DNA of 64,000 nt from Roseibium denhamense (GTDB taxonomy: Bacteria; Pseudomonadota; Alphaproteobacteria; Rhizobiales; Stappiaceae). The position numbers and the translations under genes are program-made. The stretch covers positions 32,069-96,068 of the forward strand of contig NZ_SMLZ01000100.1 of the NCBI RefSeq assembly GCF_009711415.1. The letters are read 5' to 3'. The notes beneath the pieces are model-generated. The model was not told the origin of the DNA. It was given only the letters and a program-made list of their open reading frames with translations, and ran no database searches. Shown in pieces: positions 17,530 to 28,374 of the stretch (position 1 is its first letter; every line of letters starts with the position of its first letter).

Positions 17530-19419
17530 ATGGACGGTCAAGTTCTATCGTTTGATGTTGTTGTGATTGGCGGCGGTCACGCGGGCTGTGAAGCCGCCGC
17601 TGCGTCTGCGCGTATGGGCGTCAGCACCGCCTTGGTCACACACACATTCGAAACGGTTGGTGTGATGTCGTGTAATCCGGCAATTGGTGGTCTTGGTAAG
17701 GGCCACCTCGTGCGCGAGATTGACGCGCTGGATGGTTTGATGGGCCGGGTCGCCGATCAGGGCGGTATCCAGTTCCGGATGCTTAATCGGCGGAAAGGAC
17801 CAGCGGTTCGCGGGCCGCGGGCCCAGGCTGATCGGAAGTTATACCGGGAAGCGATGCAGCGGGAGATTGCTGCAACAGATAATCTGACTGTCGTCGAGGG
17901 CGAGGCGGATCAGCTCCGGTTTTCGATTAATGGAGTGATGCGCTCGGTCACCGGGCTTGTTTTGAAGTCCGGCGAGCTTATCGAAACCAAAGCCATCGTG
18001 CTCACCAGTGGTACGTTTCTTCGCGGCCTTATTCATATTGGTGATCAGAAAATTCCAGCAGGCCGTTCCGGTGAGGCGCCAGCAATGGGCTTGTCTCTAT
18101 CGCTTGAAGAAATAGGCTTCGCGCTTGGCCGCCTGAAGACTGGAACGCCAGCACGGCTTGACGGGCGTACCATCCATTGGGACCGGCTGGAGGAACAGCC
18201 CGGTGACGATGAGCCGATCCCGTTTTCGACGCTGACGGACAAGATCTCAACGCCGCAGATCCCATGCCATATTACCCGCACGACACCGGAAACGCACCAG
18301 ATCATCCGGGACAATCTGAATCGGTCGGCCATGTATTCTGGCGAAATCAAAGGCCAGGGCCCGCGCTATTGCCCGTCGATCGAGGACAAGATCGTCCGCT
18401 TTGGCGACCGGGATGGCCATCAGATCTTTCTGGAGCCGGAAGGGCTCGATGATCATACTGTGTATCCGAATGGCATTTCGACATCGCTGCCCGAGGATGC
18501 TCAGATCGCCTTTCTGCGCACGATCCCGGGTCTTGAGGATGTTGAAGTGATCCAACCTGGATATGCAATCGAGTATGACCACGTCGACCCGCGTGAGCTT
18601 CGGCCAACCCTCGAGGCGAAACGGTGTGCTGGTCTTTACCTGGCAGGGCAAATAAACGGCACAACAGGTTATGAAGAAGCTGGCGCCCAAGGCTTGCTGG
18701 CAGGTCTCAATGCCGCGCTTCAGGCGGTTGGGCGGGAGCCGTTCACGGTGGATCGTTCCCAGGGCTATATCGGCGTTATGATCGACGACCTAGTGACACG
18801 TGGGATCACCGAGCCATATCGCATGTTCACGTCCCGGGCTGAGTACCGGCTGTCACTGCGGGCGGACAATGCGGATCAACGTCTGACACCGCTTGGCATT
18901 GAGCTTGGGTGCGTGTCGGATGCACGCAGAGATGCCTTTGAGACAAAGATGTCACGGCTCGCGGATGTGAGGGAACTGCTTGTCAGCCTCACGGTGACGC
19001 CCAACGAGGCGACCAAGAAAGGCCTTCCTGTGAACCAGGATGGGATCCGCCGGTCAGCATTTGACCTTCTGTCTTATCCCAATGTGACGTTTGACCATTT
19101 GAAACAGGTCTGGCCGGAGTTGGACCAGATAGAAGAAGCTGTCGTGGAGCAGGTCGCTACAGATGCGCTCTATGCCGTCTATCTGGATCGGCAGCAAGCA
19201 GATATCGAAGCACTGAAACGGGATGAAGCGCTGAAGATCCCAGATAGTTTCGATTACGAACGGATCGTTGGTTTGTCTAATGAAGTAAAACAAAAACTGA
19301 TGTCTGTGCGGCCTGCCACACTTGGCCAGGCCTCCCGCATGGACGGGATGACACCGGCGGCCCTGACCTTGATCCTGTCACACCTGAAACGGCAGTCGGG
19401 CGAGCGGGGAGCCGCCTGA
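17530..19419 (+). CDS. mnmG: tRNA uridine-5-carboxymethylaminomethyl(34) synthesis enzyme MnmG (GidA)
   Basis: FAD-dependent partner of MnmE. The 629-residue form starts at ATG 17530 ([23 protein letters not shown]), placing the FAD-binding [10 protein letters not shown] loop close to the N-terminus as in the family; the open frame extends upstream to 17431 without family similarity. The conserved [22 protein letters not shown] and [17 protein letters not shown] motifs are present. The stop overlaps the rsmG start by one base (TGATG), indicating coupled translation. Confidence 0.97.
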   Translation: MDGQVLSFDVVVIGGGHAGCEAAAASARMGVSTALVTHTFETVGVMSCNPAIGGLGKGHLVREIDALDGLMGRVADQGGIQFRMLNRRKGPAVRGPRAQADRKLYREAMQREIAATDNLTVVEGEADQLRFSINGVMRSVTGLVLKSGELIETKAIVLTSGTFLRGLIHIGDQKIPAGRSGEAPAMGLSLSLEEIGFALGRLKTGTPARLDGRTIHWDRLEEQPGDDEPIPFSTLTDKISTPQIPCHITRTTPETHQIIRDNLNRSAMYSGEIKGQGPRYCPSIEDKIVRFGDRDGHQIFLEPEGLDDHTVYPNGISTSLPEDAQIAFLRTIPGLEDVEVIQPGYAIEYDHVDPRELRPTLEAKRCAGLYLAGQINGTTGYEEAGAQGLLAGLNAALQAVGREPFTVDRSQGYIGVMIDDLVTRGITEPYRMFTSRAEYRLSLRADNADQRLTPLGIELGCVSDARRDAFETKMSRLADVRELLVSLTVTPNEATKKGLPVNQDGIRRSAFDLLSYPNVTFDHLKQVWPELDQIEEAVVEQVATDALYAVYLDRQQADIEALKRDEALKIPDSFDYERIVGLSNEVKQKLMSVRPATLGQASRMDGMTPAALTLILSHLKRQSGERGAA

Positions 19420-20081
19420 TGACCTCTGCACCGGTGTTGAAAAGCTCTGGAGAGGTTGTGCGTAAGTATGGGGATGTTTCACGTGAAACGTTGGAGCGTC
19501 TACAGATCTATGTTGACCTTGTTTTGAAGTGGCAACCCGCACAAAACCTTGTGGCTCCGTCGACGCTGCCGGAAATCTGGACCCGTCACATCGCGGACAG
19601 TCTTCAAACCCAATGGAGTTATCCAGAGGCTCAAACGTGGGTAGATATCGGAAGCGGGGGTGGCTTTCCAGGGATTGTCACGGCGATCCTGCTGGCAGAC
19701 CGGTCAGATGCCCATGTCCATCTTATCGAAAGCAATCAGCGGAAAGCAGCTTTCCTTCGGACCGCCTTGAGAGAGACCGGCTCCAACGGAACAGTCCATC
19801 CCGGCCGGATCGAATCGGTTGCGAAAGAGTGGGCGCATGGAAAAGTTGATGTAGTCTCGGCAAGGGCGCTGGCGTCTCTTGATCTGCTTTTTAAGCTGTC
19901 AGAGCCATTTACAGCCCAGGGTGCGCGGGCTGTTTTCCACAAAGGGCAGGATTTTCAGCGCGAAGTTAACGAAGCCTCTGACAGATGGCGGTTTGATCTG
20001 GTAGAACAAACTAGTCTTGTAGATCCTACGAGCCGGATGCTCCTTTTTTCGAACATATCAGCCCGGCCGAGCAGCCTTTAA
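19419..20081 (+). CDS. rsmG: 16S rRNA (guanine(527)-N7)-methyltransferase
   Basis: Methylates G527 of 16S rRNA; loss gives low-level streptomycin resistance. The 220-residue protein has N-terminal family motifs (WQPAQNLVAPSTLPEIWTRHIADS), the SAM-binding loop VDIGSGGGFPGIV and the following acidic IESNQRKAAFLR. A near-perfect parS site is embedded in its 5' coding region (19476-19491), encoding part of DVSRETLERL. It is coupled to mnmG by TGATG and lies 15 bases before parA. Confidence 0.95.
   Translation: MTSAPVLKSSGEVVRKYGDVSRETLERLQIYVDLVLKWQPAQNLVAPSTLPEIWTRHIADSLQTQWSYPEAQTWVDIGSGGGFPGIVTAILLADRSDAHVHLIESNQRKAAFLRTALRETGSNGTVHPGRIESVAKEWAHGKVDVVSARALASLDLLFKLSEPFTAQGARAVFHKGQDFQREVNEASDRWRFDLVEQTSLVDPTSRMLLFSNISARPSSL
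19476..19491. other. parS site 7 inside rsmG
   Basis: TGTTTCACGTGAAACG: 15 of 16 matches, and the central 14 bases form a perfect palindrome (GTTTCACGTGAAAC). It is the best-matching and most symmetric site of the cluster, 620 bases upstream of parA. Confidence 0.88.
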
Positions 20082-20096
20082 GGAAGGTGTTGTGCA

Positions 20097-20921
20097 ATGA
20101 GCATGCTTCCCGAAACTCCGCGCGTTCTTGCGCTTGCCAACCAAAAAGGTGGTGTCGGTAAGACGACAACGGCAATTAACCTTGGAACCGCTTTGGCGGC
20201 GATTGGCGAAAAAGTCTTGGTGATCGACCTTGATCCACAGGGCAACGCATCGACCGGTCTTGGGATCGAACATCGTGACCGTGGCCTGTCCACCTACGAA
20301 ATCCTCAGTGGAGACTGTTCTCTCGCAGAGGCCGTCCGTGAAACAGATGTGCAGAGGCTTTGGGTTGCGCCGTCGACAATGGACCTTCTGGGTCTAGAGT
20401 TGGAAATCGCTTCCACTGGCGACAGAGCGTTCCGCTTGAGAAACGCTATCCAGGCGCTCACCCAGTCCCGGTTGTTTGAGGAAATCGGCTTTACGTATGT
20501 GCTTGTCGACTGCCCGCCGTCTTTGAACCTTCTGACGATCAACGCCTTGTCTGCCTCCCATTCGATCCTTGTGCCGCTTCAATGCGAGTTCTTCGCGCTG
20601 GAAGGTCTCAGCCAGCTTCTGAGCACGGTCGAGCAGGTGAAGAACGCGTTGAATTCAGAGCTGAGCATTCATGGGATCGTTTTGACCATGTATGACAGCC
20701 GTAACAATCTCTCCAGTCAAGTGGTTGCCGATGTGCGCGAAACCATGGGCAATGCGGTTTATGAGACCATCATTCCGCGGAATGTCCGGATCTCCGAGGC
20801 GCCATCTTATGGAAAACCGGCTCTCCTATACGATCTGAAATGCGCCGGCAGCCAGGCCTATTTGCGGCTTGCGTCCGAGATTATCCAGCGCGAGCGGCAG
20901 CTGCGCAAAGTCGCGGCTTAA
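20097..20921 (+). CDS. parA: Chromosome-partition ATPase ParA (Soj)
   Basis: ATPase that drives segregation of the origin with ParB-parS. The deviant Walker A KGGVGKTT at residues 17-24, with its signature lysine, is followed by VLVIDLDPQGNAS (Walker A') and VLVDCPPSLNLLT (Walker B). The 274-residue length is normal for chromosomal ParA. It directly follows rsmG and is 101 bases upstream of parB, the usual alphaproteobacterial operon end. Confidence 0.97.
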   Translation: MSMLPETPRVLALANQKGGVGKTTTAINLGTALAAIGEKVLVIDLDPQGNASTGLGIEHRDRGLSTYEILSGDCSLAEAVRETDVQRLWVAPSTMDLLGLELEIASTGDRAFRLRNAIQALTQSRLFEEIGFTYVLVDCPPSLNLLTINALSASHSILVPLQCEFFALEGLSQLLSTVEQVKNALNSELSIHGIVLTMYDSRNNLSSQVVADVRETMGNAVYETIIPRNVRISEAPSYGKPALLYDLKCAGSQAYLRLASEIIQRERQLRKVAA

Positions 20922-21022
20922 CCGGCAGTCGAATCGGATCCGGTTCAATTTGTATGTTCGCCAGCGCCTTTTGAAAGCGGGGGCTGGCTGCGTGATATTC
21001 AAAGAAAATGAAAAGGTGCGGC

Positions 21023-21928
21023 ATGGCGGAAAAAGACGTCAAAAACAAGCGTCTCGGCCGGGGATTGGCGGCTCTTATCGGTGATTCAGCCCCTGAAGCC
21101 TCACCACCACCGGAAAAGGTCATTCGGGACAGCCGGAAGGTCCCAATTGAGCATCTTGAGCCCAATCCCAGAAATCCGCGCAAGACCTTTACCGAAAAGG
21201 ATCTGGCGGATCTTGCCGAGTCCTTGAAAGCCAAGGGGATTGTACAGCCGATCCTGGTCCGCCCAGCTGCAGGCAAGACGGACCGCTTTGAGATTATTGC
21301 GGGTGAGCGCCGCTGGCGGGCAGCTCAACGGGCCGGTTTGCATGAGGCGCCCATCATCATCCGGGACGTGACCGACCAGGAAGCGCTCGAACTTGCCATC
21401 ATTGAAAACGTCCAGCGAGCGGACCTCAATCCCATCGAAGAGGCAATGGGGTATGAGCAACTGACGGCAGAGTTCAGCTACAGTCAGGGCGAGTTGGCGA
21501 AGGTTATCGGCAAAAGCCGAAGCCATGTGGCAAATACTATGCGCCTTTTGAAACTTCCCAATTCGGTAAAAGATTATCTTGCTGAGGGCCTTTTGACGGC
21601 CGGCCATGCACGCGCATTGATCACGGTTGAAGATCCTGCAGCTCTTGCGGAGCTAATCGTCGAAAAAGGGCTAACGGTCCGCGACGCGGAAAAGATCGCT
21701 CAGGACCCGGCTGCCCTTGCGAAAATAAAGGGCGAGGCGGCGCCGGCAGAGAAACCGCAGAAAGATGCAGATACCAAGGCGCTGGAGAAGCGTTTGACAG
21801 ATACCCTTGGGCTTAAGGTTACGGTCGGTCATAAACCGGGCAAGGAAACTGGTGATTTGAAGATCAAATACACATCGCTTGAGCAGCTTGACGAGCTTTG
21901 CAAAAAGCTTGGTGTGCAAGTCCGATGA
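21023..21928 (+). CDS. parB: Chromosome-partition protein ParB (Spo0J)
   Basis: parS-binding CTP-dependent clamp. The 301-residue protein begins KNKRLGRGLAALIG, followed by the CTPase/arginine-rich region with GERRWRAAQ, the ALIENVQRADLNPIEEA segment, the helix-turn-helix (YSQGELAKVIGKSRSHVANTMRL) and a C-terminal dimer domain. ATG 21023 has AAAAGG seven bases upstream; an in-frame ATG at 21008 would add five residues. Its expected targets are the seven parS-like sites in 14.8-19.5 kb. A strong terminator follows. Confidence 0.97.
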   Translation: MAEKDVKNKRLGRGLAALIGDSAPEASPPPEKVIRDSRKVPIEHLEPNPRNPRKTFTEKDLADLAESLKAKGIVQPILVRPAAGKTDRFEIIAGERRWRAAQRAGLHEAPIIIRDVTDQEALELAIIENVQRADLNPIEEAMGYEQLTAEFSYSQGELAKVIGKSRSHVANTMRLLKLPNSVKDYLAEGLLTAGHARALITVEDPAALAELIVEKGLTVRDAEKIAQDPAALAKIKGEAAPAEKPQKDADTKALEKRLTDTLGLKVTVGHKPGKETGDLKIKYTSLEQLDELCKKLGVQVR

Positions 21929-21968
21929 AATTGAGGCGCTCTTCAGAGTGACTGGCTTTAACGACAAA

Positions 21969-21993
21969 CCCCGCCGTAACTGGCGGGGTTTTT
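21969..21993 (+). terminator. Rho-independent terminator after parB
   Basis: Perfect stem CCCCGCC (21969-21975) with GGCGGGG (21982-21988), then five T. The holA gene converges from the other side. Confidence 0.92.
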
Positions 21994-22052
21994 GTCTGGC
22001 TTGTCGGAGAAGAAAGTTATTTTAACAATATCAATGACTTGAACATGTCTTG

Positions 22053-23093
22053 TCATCGCCGCTGGTTGCGGGCCCGTGCGGCCCTGCCAATTGTCAGTAA
22101 AGCTTCTGAAAGGACAGGGACACCGAGATTGTCGTTCAGCCGCGAGACTTTGGTTGCCTCCGCGAGGATTCCCAAAGCCCGTTCCAGATCCTTCAAGGCC
22201 CAAATCCGAAGTTGCTGCGCAAACCTGGGTTTCCGTGAAAAGAAAATTGGCGGCCGCTGGCTGTCAACGACTTGCTGGGTGTTTTTACTTGCGTCTATGT
22301 CAATCCGCATCCGGTGCAGTTGCTGGAAGTGCTTCAGCGCCTGATTGGCAATGACGGACGCCTTGGATCCCGCATCTGTGAGGCGTTCAAGACCATGATC
22401 CAGTGTTGTGAGATCACCGCCAGCTGCCGCATCGATCAGCTCTGAGGTCTCGAAGGCAGACGCATCGCCAATTATGGCTTCAACATCTTCGCTTTCGATC
22501 CGTTCCTTGCTCATGGCGTAAAGACAAAGCTTTTTCAATTCCCCGCGGCTGGCCATGCGGTCGCCGCCGAGAAGACTGTGCAAGGCCGCTCGGGCTTCTC
22601 TGGAGATCGCAAGTCCGGCCTCCCGCGTTTCTTCATCAATCAGGGTGTCGATGCCGCGGTCGTTATCGGAATAACAGGGAATCGCGACCGCACGTTTATG
22701 CGGCTCGATGAGCTTCCGCAGCCCAACGCCCTTTTTTATGTCTCCTGCTTCAAGAACAACGAGCGTTTGCCAGTCATCAAGCTTGAGCACTGGTTCAACA
22801 CTGGGCGTAAGGTTCTTTCCGCTTGCATCCTTTACCCAGATAATCCGCCGGCCGCCAAACAAGGGAACGGTTAAAACTTCGTCGATCAGCCGGTCTGCGT
22901 CAGAGCTTAGGTCCGATGCATCAATTTTGACCAGATTGAATGGGTCGTCATCGCCTTCGGAGGCCTTTGCAACCAGGCGCGTTGCGCGTTCCGAGACAAG
23001 GCCGGTGTCTGGACCGAAGATCAAAACCACGCCGCCGCCATTGGGCGGGGTGGCAATAAACCGGTCGATTTCCGCAGCTTTCAATGCTGTCAC
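22053..23093 (-). CDS. holA: DNA polymerase III delta subunit
   Basis: Subunit of the clamp loader that opens the beta ring. The 346-residue protein shows the family N-terminus (VVLIFGPDTGLVSERATRLV), LIDEVLTVPLFGGRRIIWVKDA, and the C-terminal collar domain (LKHFQQLHRMRIDI to AKVSRLNDNLGVP-type helices). Last gene of leuS-lptE-holA, the order that occurs widely in proteobacteria; 23 bases separate it from lptE. Confidence 0.93.
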   Translation of the reverse strand: MTALKAAEIDRFIATPPNGGGVVLIFGPDTGLVSERATRLVAKASEGDDDPFNLVKIDASDLSSDADRLIDEVLTVPLFGGRRIIWVKDASGKNLTPSVEPVLKLDDWQTLVVLEAGDIKKGVGLRKLIEPHKRAVAIPCYSDNDRGIDTLIDEETREAGLAISREARAALHSLLGGDRMASRGELKKLCLYAMSKERIESEDVEAIIGDASAFETSELIDAAAGGDLTTLDHGLERLTDAGSKASVIANQALKHFQQLHRMRIDIDASKNTQQVVDSQRPPIFFSRKPRFAQQLRIWALKDLERALGILAEATKVSRLNDNLGVPVLSEALLTIGRAARARNQRR

Positions 23094-23116
23094 GGGACCC
23101 TGCCTCGAAAAAGGTC

Positions 23117-23689
23117 CTAAGACCTGCTGGCGAAATGGCCTGCAAGCCGTGCTGTTATGTCGTCAGCCACGGACTTAGCGACGCGTTCCTGTGCATCACG
23201 ATAAGCCCGCTGATTGGCAAAGCGTTGATCCGAAAAGTCGTAGGAAGCCGACTTGAAGGACCTGCCGGTCATCAGGGTTTCATTCGTATTGATGTCGCTG
23301 AGTACGAATGTGGAATTCATCGTGGTCGTGTACGCGGACGGAACGTCAGCAAATTGCTCGACGCCAACATCGGAACTGCTGACATCGATGAGCACCTTCA
23401 GCCGGTAACGTTTGGCAGGGCTGCCCGCGCCCCGCTCCAGATTAAAGGTGAGCTCATTGTAGAGCACCCGGGCTGCATCTTCGTTGGCGAACTGGCTGGA
23501 GATGGAGTCCAGATCTATGGCCGCCAGATCATCCGCAACCATGGAGGTTGCGCCAAACTCGCCGGACGTTGTGCCGTATAGGGGGCGGACCTGGCAGCCG
23601 CTCAGAGCGATGCCGGTGAGGACGAGGCCGCCGAACACGGCGGCCTTAAAAACTCTTGTGTGCGTGTTTTTCAGGTCAAACAACAACAT
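23117..23689 (-). CDS. lptE: LPS-assembly lipoprotein LptE
   Basis: Outer-membrane lipoprotein that plugs LptD during lipopolysaccharide export. The 190-residue protein has a signal peptide with lipobox ALSGC (Cys32), then the typical CQVRPLYG just after the lipidated cysteine. The rest is a low-similarity alpha/beta fold, as usual for LptE. Identity rests on this motif and on the conserved leuS-lptE-holA order. It overlaps leuS by 14 bases. Confidence 0.9.
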   Translation of the reverse strand: MLLFDLKNTHTRVFKAAVFGGLVLTGIALSGCQVRPLYGTTSGEFGATSMVADDLAAIDLDSISSQFANEDAARVLYNELTFNLERGAGSPAKRYRLKVLIDVSSSDVGVEQFADVPSAYTTTMNSTFVLSDINTNETLMTGRSFKSASYDFSDQRFANQRAYRDAQERVAKSVADDITARLAGHFASRS

Positions 23690-26291
23690 TCACAATCCTT
23701 TGCGGCACAACAATAAGCTTCTTCGGAGAGTTGCCATCAAGTGCCTTTTGGACAAAGTCGAGCGCCAACGTAGCTGCTTCGACCGCCTCTTTGGAAGCCT
23801 CTTTTGAAATTGTCAGCTCGCCGCGGCGTTTTCCGTTAATCTGGATCGGGTAAATGACGGTATCGTCAACTAGAAGACTGTCATCTGCCTTTGGCCAGGA
23901 AGCTTCGGAAATGAGGTTGTCATGTTCGAGCGCAGACCAGCATTCTTCCGCCAGATGCGGCATCATGGGCGCCATCATCTGCACGAGGAAGTCGGCAGCT
24001 TCGCGCACTGCATATTCCTTGCCCGAGCTGTCAATGCCTTCACTGACTGCTTTGCTGATCGTGTTGACCAGTTCATAGAGCTTCGCGACGGCACGGTTAA
24101 AGCCAAGGCTTTCCAGATCCTTGGAGACAGCTGCAAGCGTCTTGTGCGCGGCGCGGCGGACCTCGAGGCCCTTGTCGTCAATGTCCTGAAGGGATCCACT
24201 GCGCGGTTCGGTGTTCTCCGCGATTTCGCTAATGAGGCGCCACACCCGCTGGACAAAGCGCCAGGCCCCTTGGACGCCGTCTTCGGTCCAGATAACGTCG
24301 CGCTCAGGCGGGGAATCGGAGAGCATGAACCAGCGGGCGGTGTCCGCGCCATAGGTGTCTATGATGTCCGTTGGGTCGACTGTGTTTTTCTTCGACTTGG
24401 ACATTTTTTCGATAGATCCGATCGATACGGCTGCCCCTGTTGCAGCCTCGATGGCAACGCGGTTTCCATTGTCTTCGGAGATCTGGATATCTGCAGGGCT
24501 CAGCCACTGGCCATCCGCTGATTTATAGGTCTCGTGAGTGACCATGCCCTGTGTGAAGAGCCCCTTGAACGGTTCTTTCAGATCCAGAGCACCAACTTTC
24601 TGCATCGCCCGTGTGAAGAACCGCGAATAAAGCAGGTGCAGGATCGCGTGCTCAATGCCGCCAATATACTGGTCGACCGGAAGCCAACCATTTGCAGCTG
24701 ACGGATCCGTGGGCTGGTCATGACCGGGCGCGGTGAACCGGGCAAAATACCAGGACGAATCCACGAACGTGTCCATCGTGTCGGTTTCACGTTTTGCCGG
24801 TTTGCCGCAATTCGGACACGTGGTGTCCCGCCATGTCGGGTGGCGGTCGAGCGGGTTACCCGGTTTGTCGAAATTGATGTCGTCCGGAAGCTCGACCGGG
24901 AGGTTTTCATCCTTTTCCGGAACAACGCCGCATTCATCGCAATGGATAACCGGGATGGGACAACCCCAGTAGCGCTGACGGGAAATGCCCCAATCCCTCA
25001 GGCGGTAGTTTACCTGACGTTCTGCCTGGGCAGTTCCGTCCACCTGAATGGCTTCGAGTTTTTCTGCAACAGCGTTTTTCGCGTCGCCGATTGTCATGCC
25101 GTCCAGGAAACCGGAATTGAAGATCGTGCCGTCGTCCGTAAACGCCTCATCGCCGATCTCAAAGCTTGCCGGATCGGCGTCCTTGGGCAGCACAACCGGT
25201 TTGACGGGCAGATCATATTTGCGGGCGAAATCGAGGTCCCGCTGGTCGTGCGCGGGACAGGCGAAAATGGCGCCGGTGCCGTAATCCATCAAAATGAAAT
25301 TGGCGACGTAAACCGGCAGCTCGATCGACGCATCCAGCGGATGCTTGACCCTCAGACCGGTATCAATGCCTTTTTTCTCAGCCTTCTCGATAGCTTCCTC
25401 AGACGTGCCGACCCGGCGGCATTCGTCGATAAACTCTTTAAGGTCCGGGTTGGTCTCGGCCAGCTTGACCGAAATAGGATGGTCAGGCGACAGGCCCATA
25501 AAGGACGCGCCGAACAGGGTGTCCGGCCGGGTGGTGAAGATCTCCAGGGTTTTGTCGCCTGTGGGAGCGGTGCTGACGAATTCAAAGCGTACCCGCAATC
25601 CTTCCGAGCGCCCAATCCAGTTTTTCTGCATCAGGCGGACTTTGTCCGGCCAGCGGTCCAGCGTATCAATCGCTTCCAGAAGGTCCTCCGAGTAGTCGGA
25701 AATCTTGAAGAACCATTGGGTCAGTTCCCGCTGTTCGACCAACGCACCAGACCGCCAGCCGCGCCCGTCAATAACCTGCTCGTTCGCCAGGACGGTCATA
25801 TCGACCGGGTCCCAGTTGACCTTGGCGTTCTTGCGGTAAACGAGGCCAGATTCCAGGAACTTCAGGAACAGGCGCTGCTGCTGCGTGTAATAGGACACAT
25901 CGCAAGTCGCGAATTCCCGGCTCCAATCGAGGGACAGCCCCATGATCTTGAGCTGCTCGCGCATGGCGGCAATGTTGTCATAGGTCCAGTCCTTTGGATG
26001 AACCTTATTTTGCATGGCCGCATTTTCTGCCGGCATGCCGAACGCATCCCAGCCCATCGGATGCAAGACATTAAAGCCTTTTGCACGCTTGAACCGCGCG
26101 ACCACATCGCCCATCGCGTAATTGCGCACATGACCCATGTGGATCCGGCCAGACGGATACGGAAACATCTCAAGGACGTAATATTTTTCCCTTGGGTCGT
26201 CATTGTCTGTGACGAATACGTCTTTGTCGTTCCAAGTCTTTTGCCAGCGCGCTTCAACCTCGCGGGCGTTGTACCGTTCCGTAGCCATCAA
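23676..26291 (-). CDS. leuS: Leucine--tRNA ligase
   Basis: Class I aminoacyl-tRNA synthetase, 871 residues. The HIGH motif appears as [15 protein letters not shown], and the KMSKS loop as [15 protein letters not shown]1 editing domain ([17 protein letters not shown]: [11 protein letters not shown]) and a zinc-binding cysteine cluster (CDECGVVP and CPNCGKP) are present. The start is ATG 26291 or the next ATG at 26288. First gene of the leuS-lptE-holA operon. The very long frame on the opposite strand here is an antisense shadow. Confidence 0.97.
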   Translation of the reverse strand: MMATERYNAREVEARWQKTWNDKDVFVTDNDDPREKYYVLEMFPYPSGRIHMGHVRNYAMGDVVARFKRAKGFNVLHPMGWDAFGMPAENAAMQNKVHPKDWTYDNIAAMREQLKIMGLSLDWSREFATCDVSYYTQQQRLFLKFLESGLVYRKNAKVNWDPVDMTVLANEQVIDGRGWRSGALVEQRELTQWFFKISDYSEDLLEAIDTLDRWPDKVRLMQKNWIGRSEGLRVRFEFVSTAPTGDKTLEIFTTRPDTLFGASFMGLSPDHPISVKLAETNPDLKEFIDECRRVGTSEEAIEKAEKKGIDTGLRVKHPLDASIELPVYVANFILMDYGTGAIFACPAHDQRDLDFARKYDLPVKPVVLPKDADPASFEIGDEAFTDDGTIFNSGFLDGMTIGDAKNAVAEKLEAIQVDGTAQAERQVNYRLRDWGISRQRYWGCPIPVIHCDECGVVPEKDENLPVELPDDINFDKPGNPLDRHPTWRDTTCPNCGKPAKRETDTMDTFVDSSWYFARFTAPGHDQPTDPSAANGWLPVDQYIGGIEHAILHLLYSRFFTRAMQKVGALDLKEPFKGLFTQGMVTHETYKSADGQWLSPADIQISEDNGNRVAIEAATGAAVSIGSIEKMSKSKKNTVDPTDIIDTYGADTARWFMLSDSPPERDVIWTEDGVQGAWRFVQRVWRLISEIAENTEPRSGSLQDIDDKGLEVRRAAHKTLAAVSKDLESLGFNRAVAKLYELVNTISKAVSEGIDSSGKEYAVREAADFLVQMMAPMMPHLAEECWSALEHDNLISEASWPKADDSLLVDDTVIYPIQINGKRRGELTISKEASKEAVEAATLALDFVQKALDGNSPKKLIVVPQRIVNVVV

Positions 26292-26436
26292 TTTGCCGTT
26301 TGTTTGCCGCCTGATCCGGCGGATCTCCTGATTATGCGTCGGCGGGACTTTCGTGGAAGAGATGTTCCGCAGTCAACATGCATAGGGTGAAATGTTTGTG
26401 CCTTGCTGTTTAATCCGCTGGGCAATATCCGTAAAG

Positions 26437-27177
26437 CTATTGTGTCTGTGAATCTGCCTTATCGGCCCGGCGCTTTTTCATACCGGTGTCCCAGATTTCG
26501 ATCATGCTGGCTGCATCCGGATGTTTCCGGCTGAACATGATGTAAAGCGGAATGGTCCGGATCGGATCGCTATAGGTGATTTCGTCTGCCGCAGCCTCCA
26601 GAAACTGCTGCTTTTGAACAATCCCGGAGATATCGTTTTCGATGAAGATATCCGCACGGCCGTGATACAGCATGTTCCACGCTTCTTCTTCGGTGGCGAC
26701 GATCTGAAAAATGACGTCTTCCTTGGCCAAGACGGTTTCGTACCAGTATCCGCCAACACCAACAACGGTCAGTGACTGTTCTTTGAGTTCTTCAAATGAC
26801 AGCGGAGGCAGGCCGGCAGGGAACCGGTCCTTACGATAGAAATACACATCCGTCAGATCTTCGATCGGTTCATTTGCGTAGATGTAATCCGCATCCCGTT
26901 CTTCGAGATAAGACCAAGAGAAAGTCGCCGGAAACGTTCCCGATTTTGTAAGCTGCAATGAGCGCCGCCAGGGAAAAAATTCCAGACTGATTTCATGGCC
27001 TTGCGAATGAAAAATCTCTCGTATCAGCTTGCTGTGGAGACCGTAGCCGGGCTGTTCTTGAGAAACAAACGGTGGCCATTCACCAACTGCGAAGGCAAAT
27101 TTGTCCGAGCTTGCCGGTGTTGCCGTTGCAATCAACAACGGCAGCAATAAAAAACGGCAAATGAACTTTGAAACCAC
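26437..27177 (-). CDS. Periplasmic substrate-binding protein, SBP_bac_3 family
   Basis: The 246-residue protein has a signal peptide (KFICRFLLLPLLIATATPASS), then WPPFVSQEQPGYGLHSKLIREIF, the usual start of family 3 periplasmic binding proteins, followed by FFPWRRSLQLTKSG and the lobe-switch LTVVGVGGYWYETVLAKED. It stands alone, with no ABC permease or ATPase nearby, so it may be an orphan sensor-type binding protein rather than part of a transporter. The ligand is unknown; amino-acid-like ligands are usual for the family. Confidence 0.82.
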   Translation of the reverse strand: MVSKFICRFLLLPLLIATATPASSDKFAFAVGEWPPFVSQEQPGYGLHSKLIREIFHSQGHEISLEFFPWRRSLQLTKSGTFPATFSWSYLEERDADYIYANEPIEDLTDVYFYRKDRFPAGLPPLSFEELKEQSLTVVGVGGYWYETVLAKEDVIFQIVATEEEAWNMLYHGRADIFIENDISGIVQKQQFLEAAADEITYSDPIRTIPLYIMFSRKHPDAASMIEIWDTGMKKRRADKADSQTQ

Positions 27178-27465
27178 GTAGCCTCCAAAACACTATCCTC
27201 TAATAGAATAAACCGCTTACCCAAAGAAAATGTAAAACCACCACTGATTTATACTTGAATTCAAGCAACCCTTGTTTGAGTTAATGTGAAACTGAATTGG
27301 GGTGACCTTTGGCGACCATGGTTTCGGGTTCCTGAACATGGTCCCAAGGTTCCATCTTGTTTGACTGCTGCGGTGTTGCAGCACTTTGACTTTTCAAGGT
27401 AAACGCCCGACTTAAAGCTTTCCGGGGTCAGGCCCGGCAGTAAATTCTTGAAACGGACCAAAACC

Positions 27466-28143
27466 ATGTCTTCCAGCTCGCATGCACTTCATGAAGTGGC
27501 CGCTCACGTTAAAAAAATGGAGGCAGACGCCAACCGGCATGCGGGCGATGTAACCCTTATCGCTGTCTCCAAAACGTTTGACGCTGAAACAATCAGGCCT
27601 GTTCTGTCGGCCGGATATCGCGTTTTTGGTGAAAACAGGGTCCAAGAGGCGATGGGGAAATGGCCGGACCTTCGAAAGGAGTTCGATGGCATTGAACTCC
27701 ATTTGATCGGGCCTTTGCAGTCCAACAAGGCCAAGGAAGCGGTTGCCACGTTCGATGTCATCCACACCGTGGACCGGATGAAGATTGCAAAGGCGCTGAA
27801 ATCCGAGATGGACAAACAGTCAAGGGACCTTCCTTGTTTCGTCCAGGTGAACACGGGGGAAGAGCCCCAAAAGGCAGGAGTTCCGCCGCTGGAGGCCGAT
27901 GCGTTTATCCGTCAATGCCAGGATGAAATCGGCCTGAACATCATTGGTTTAATGTGCATCCCGCCCGTTGACGAAGCGCCCGGAGAACATTTCGCGCTGC
28001 TGCAGAAAATGGCCGGTGCCAATGGCTTGACTAAGCTCTCGATGGGCATGTCTTCCGATTATCCTATTGCCATTGGATTCGGCGCAACTCATGTGCGGGT
28101 TGGTTCGGCGATTTTCGGCGCGCGGGATTACGTGACTGACTAA
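27466..28143 (+). CDS. YggS family PLP-binding protein (PLP homeostasis protein)
   Basis: Binds pyridoxal phosphate and helps control its level; no catalytic activity is known. PLP-binding lysine in LIAVSKTFD, then GYRVFGENRVQEA, ELHLIGPLQSNKAKEA, and the phosphate-binding LSMGMSSDYPIAI with THVRVGSAIFG. The start is ATG 27466 (225 residues); an upstream TTG at 27448 would add six residues. It stands alone, 132-plus bases from other genes on both sides. Confidence 0.94.
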   Translation: MSSSSHALHEVAAHVKKMEADANRHAGDVTLIAVSKTFDAETIRPVLSAGYRVFGENRVQEAMGKWPDLRKEFDGIELHLIGPLQSNKAKEAVATFDVIHTVDRMKIAKALKSEMDKQSRDLPCFVQVNTGEEPQKAGVPPLEADAFIRQCQDEIGLNIIGLMCIPPVDEAPGEHFALLQKMAGANGLTKLSMGMSSDYPIAIGFGATHVRVGSAIFGARDYVTD

Positions 28144-28374
28144 AGCGGTGATTTGCCACAAAGCGGTCACGTTATCGAAAAAATTGACAATATCTTGATG
28201 GCAGTTTGACCGGCACAAACTGGCGGTCATGACAATGCCCAGACCTTTTCCAAATCCGGTCCTTTGACAGCCGCGTTCCAGCTGCAGCTTGGAGCCGTTC
28301 CGATTTGCTCGATCGCAGGGGTCTTGCAGGTGGACGGAACAATCAGACCAAAACCATTATTTGGAGGTCATCTC

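Noticed and set aside
24720..26390. 556-codon open frame on the plus strand through leuS
   Set aside because: It is antisense to leuS, whose HIGH and KMSKS motifs are intact, and shows no domain. Long antisense frames are common in GC-rich genes.
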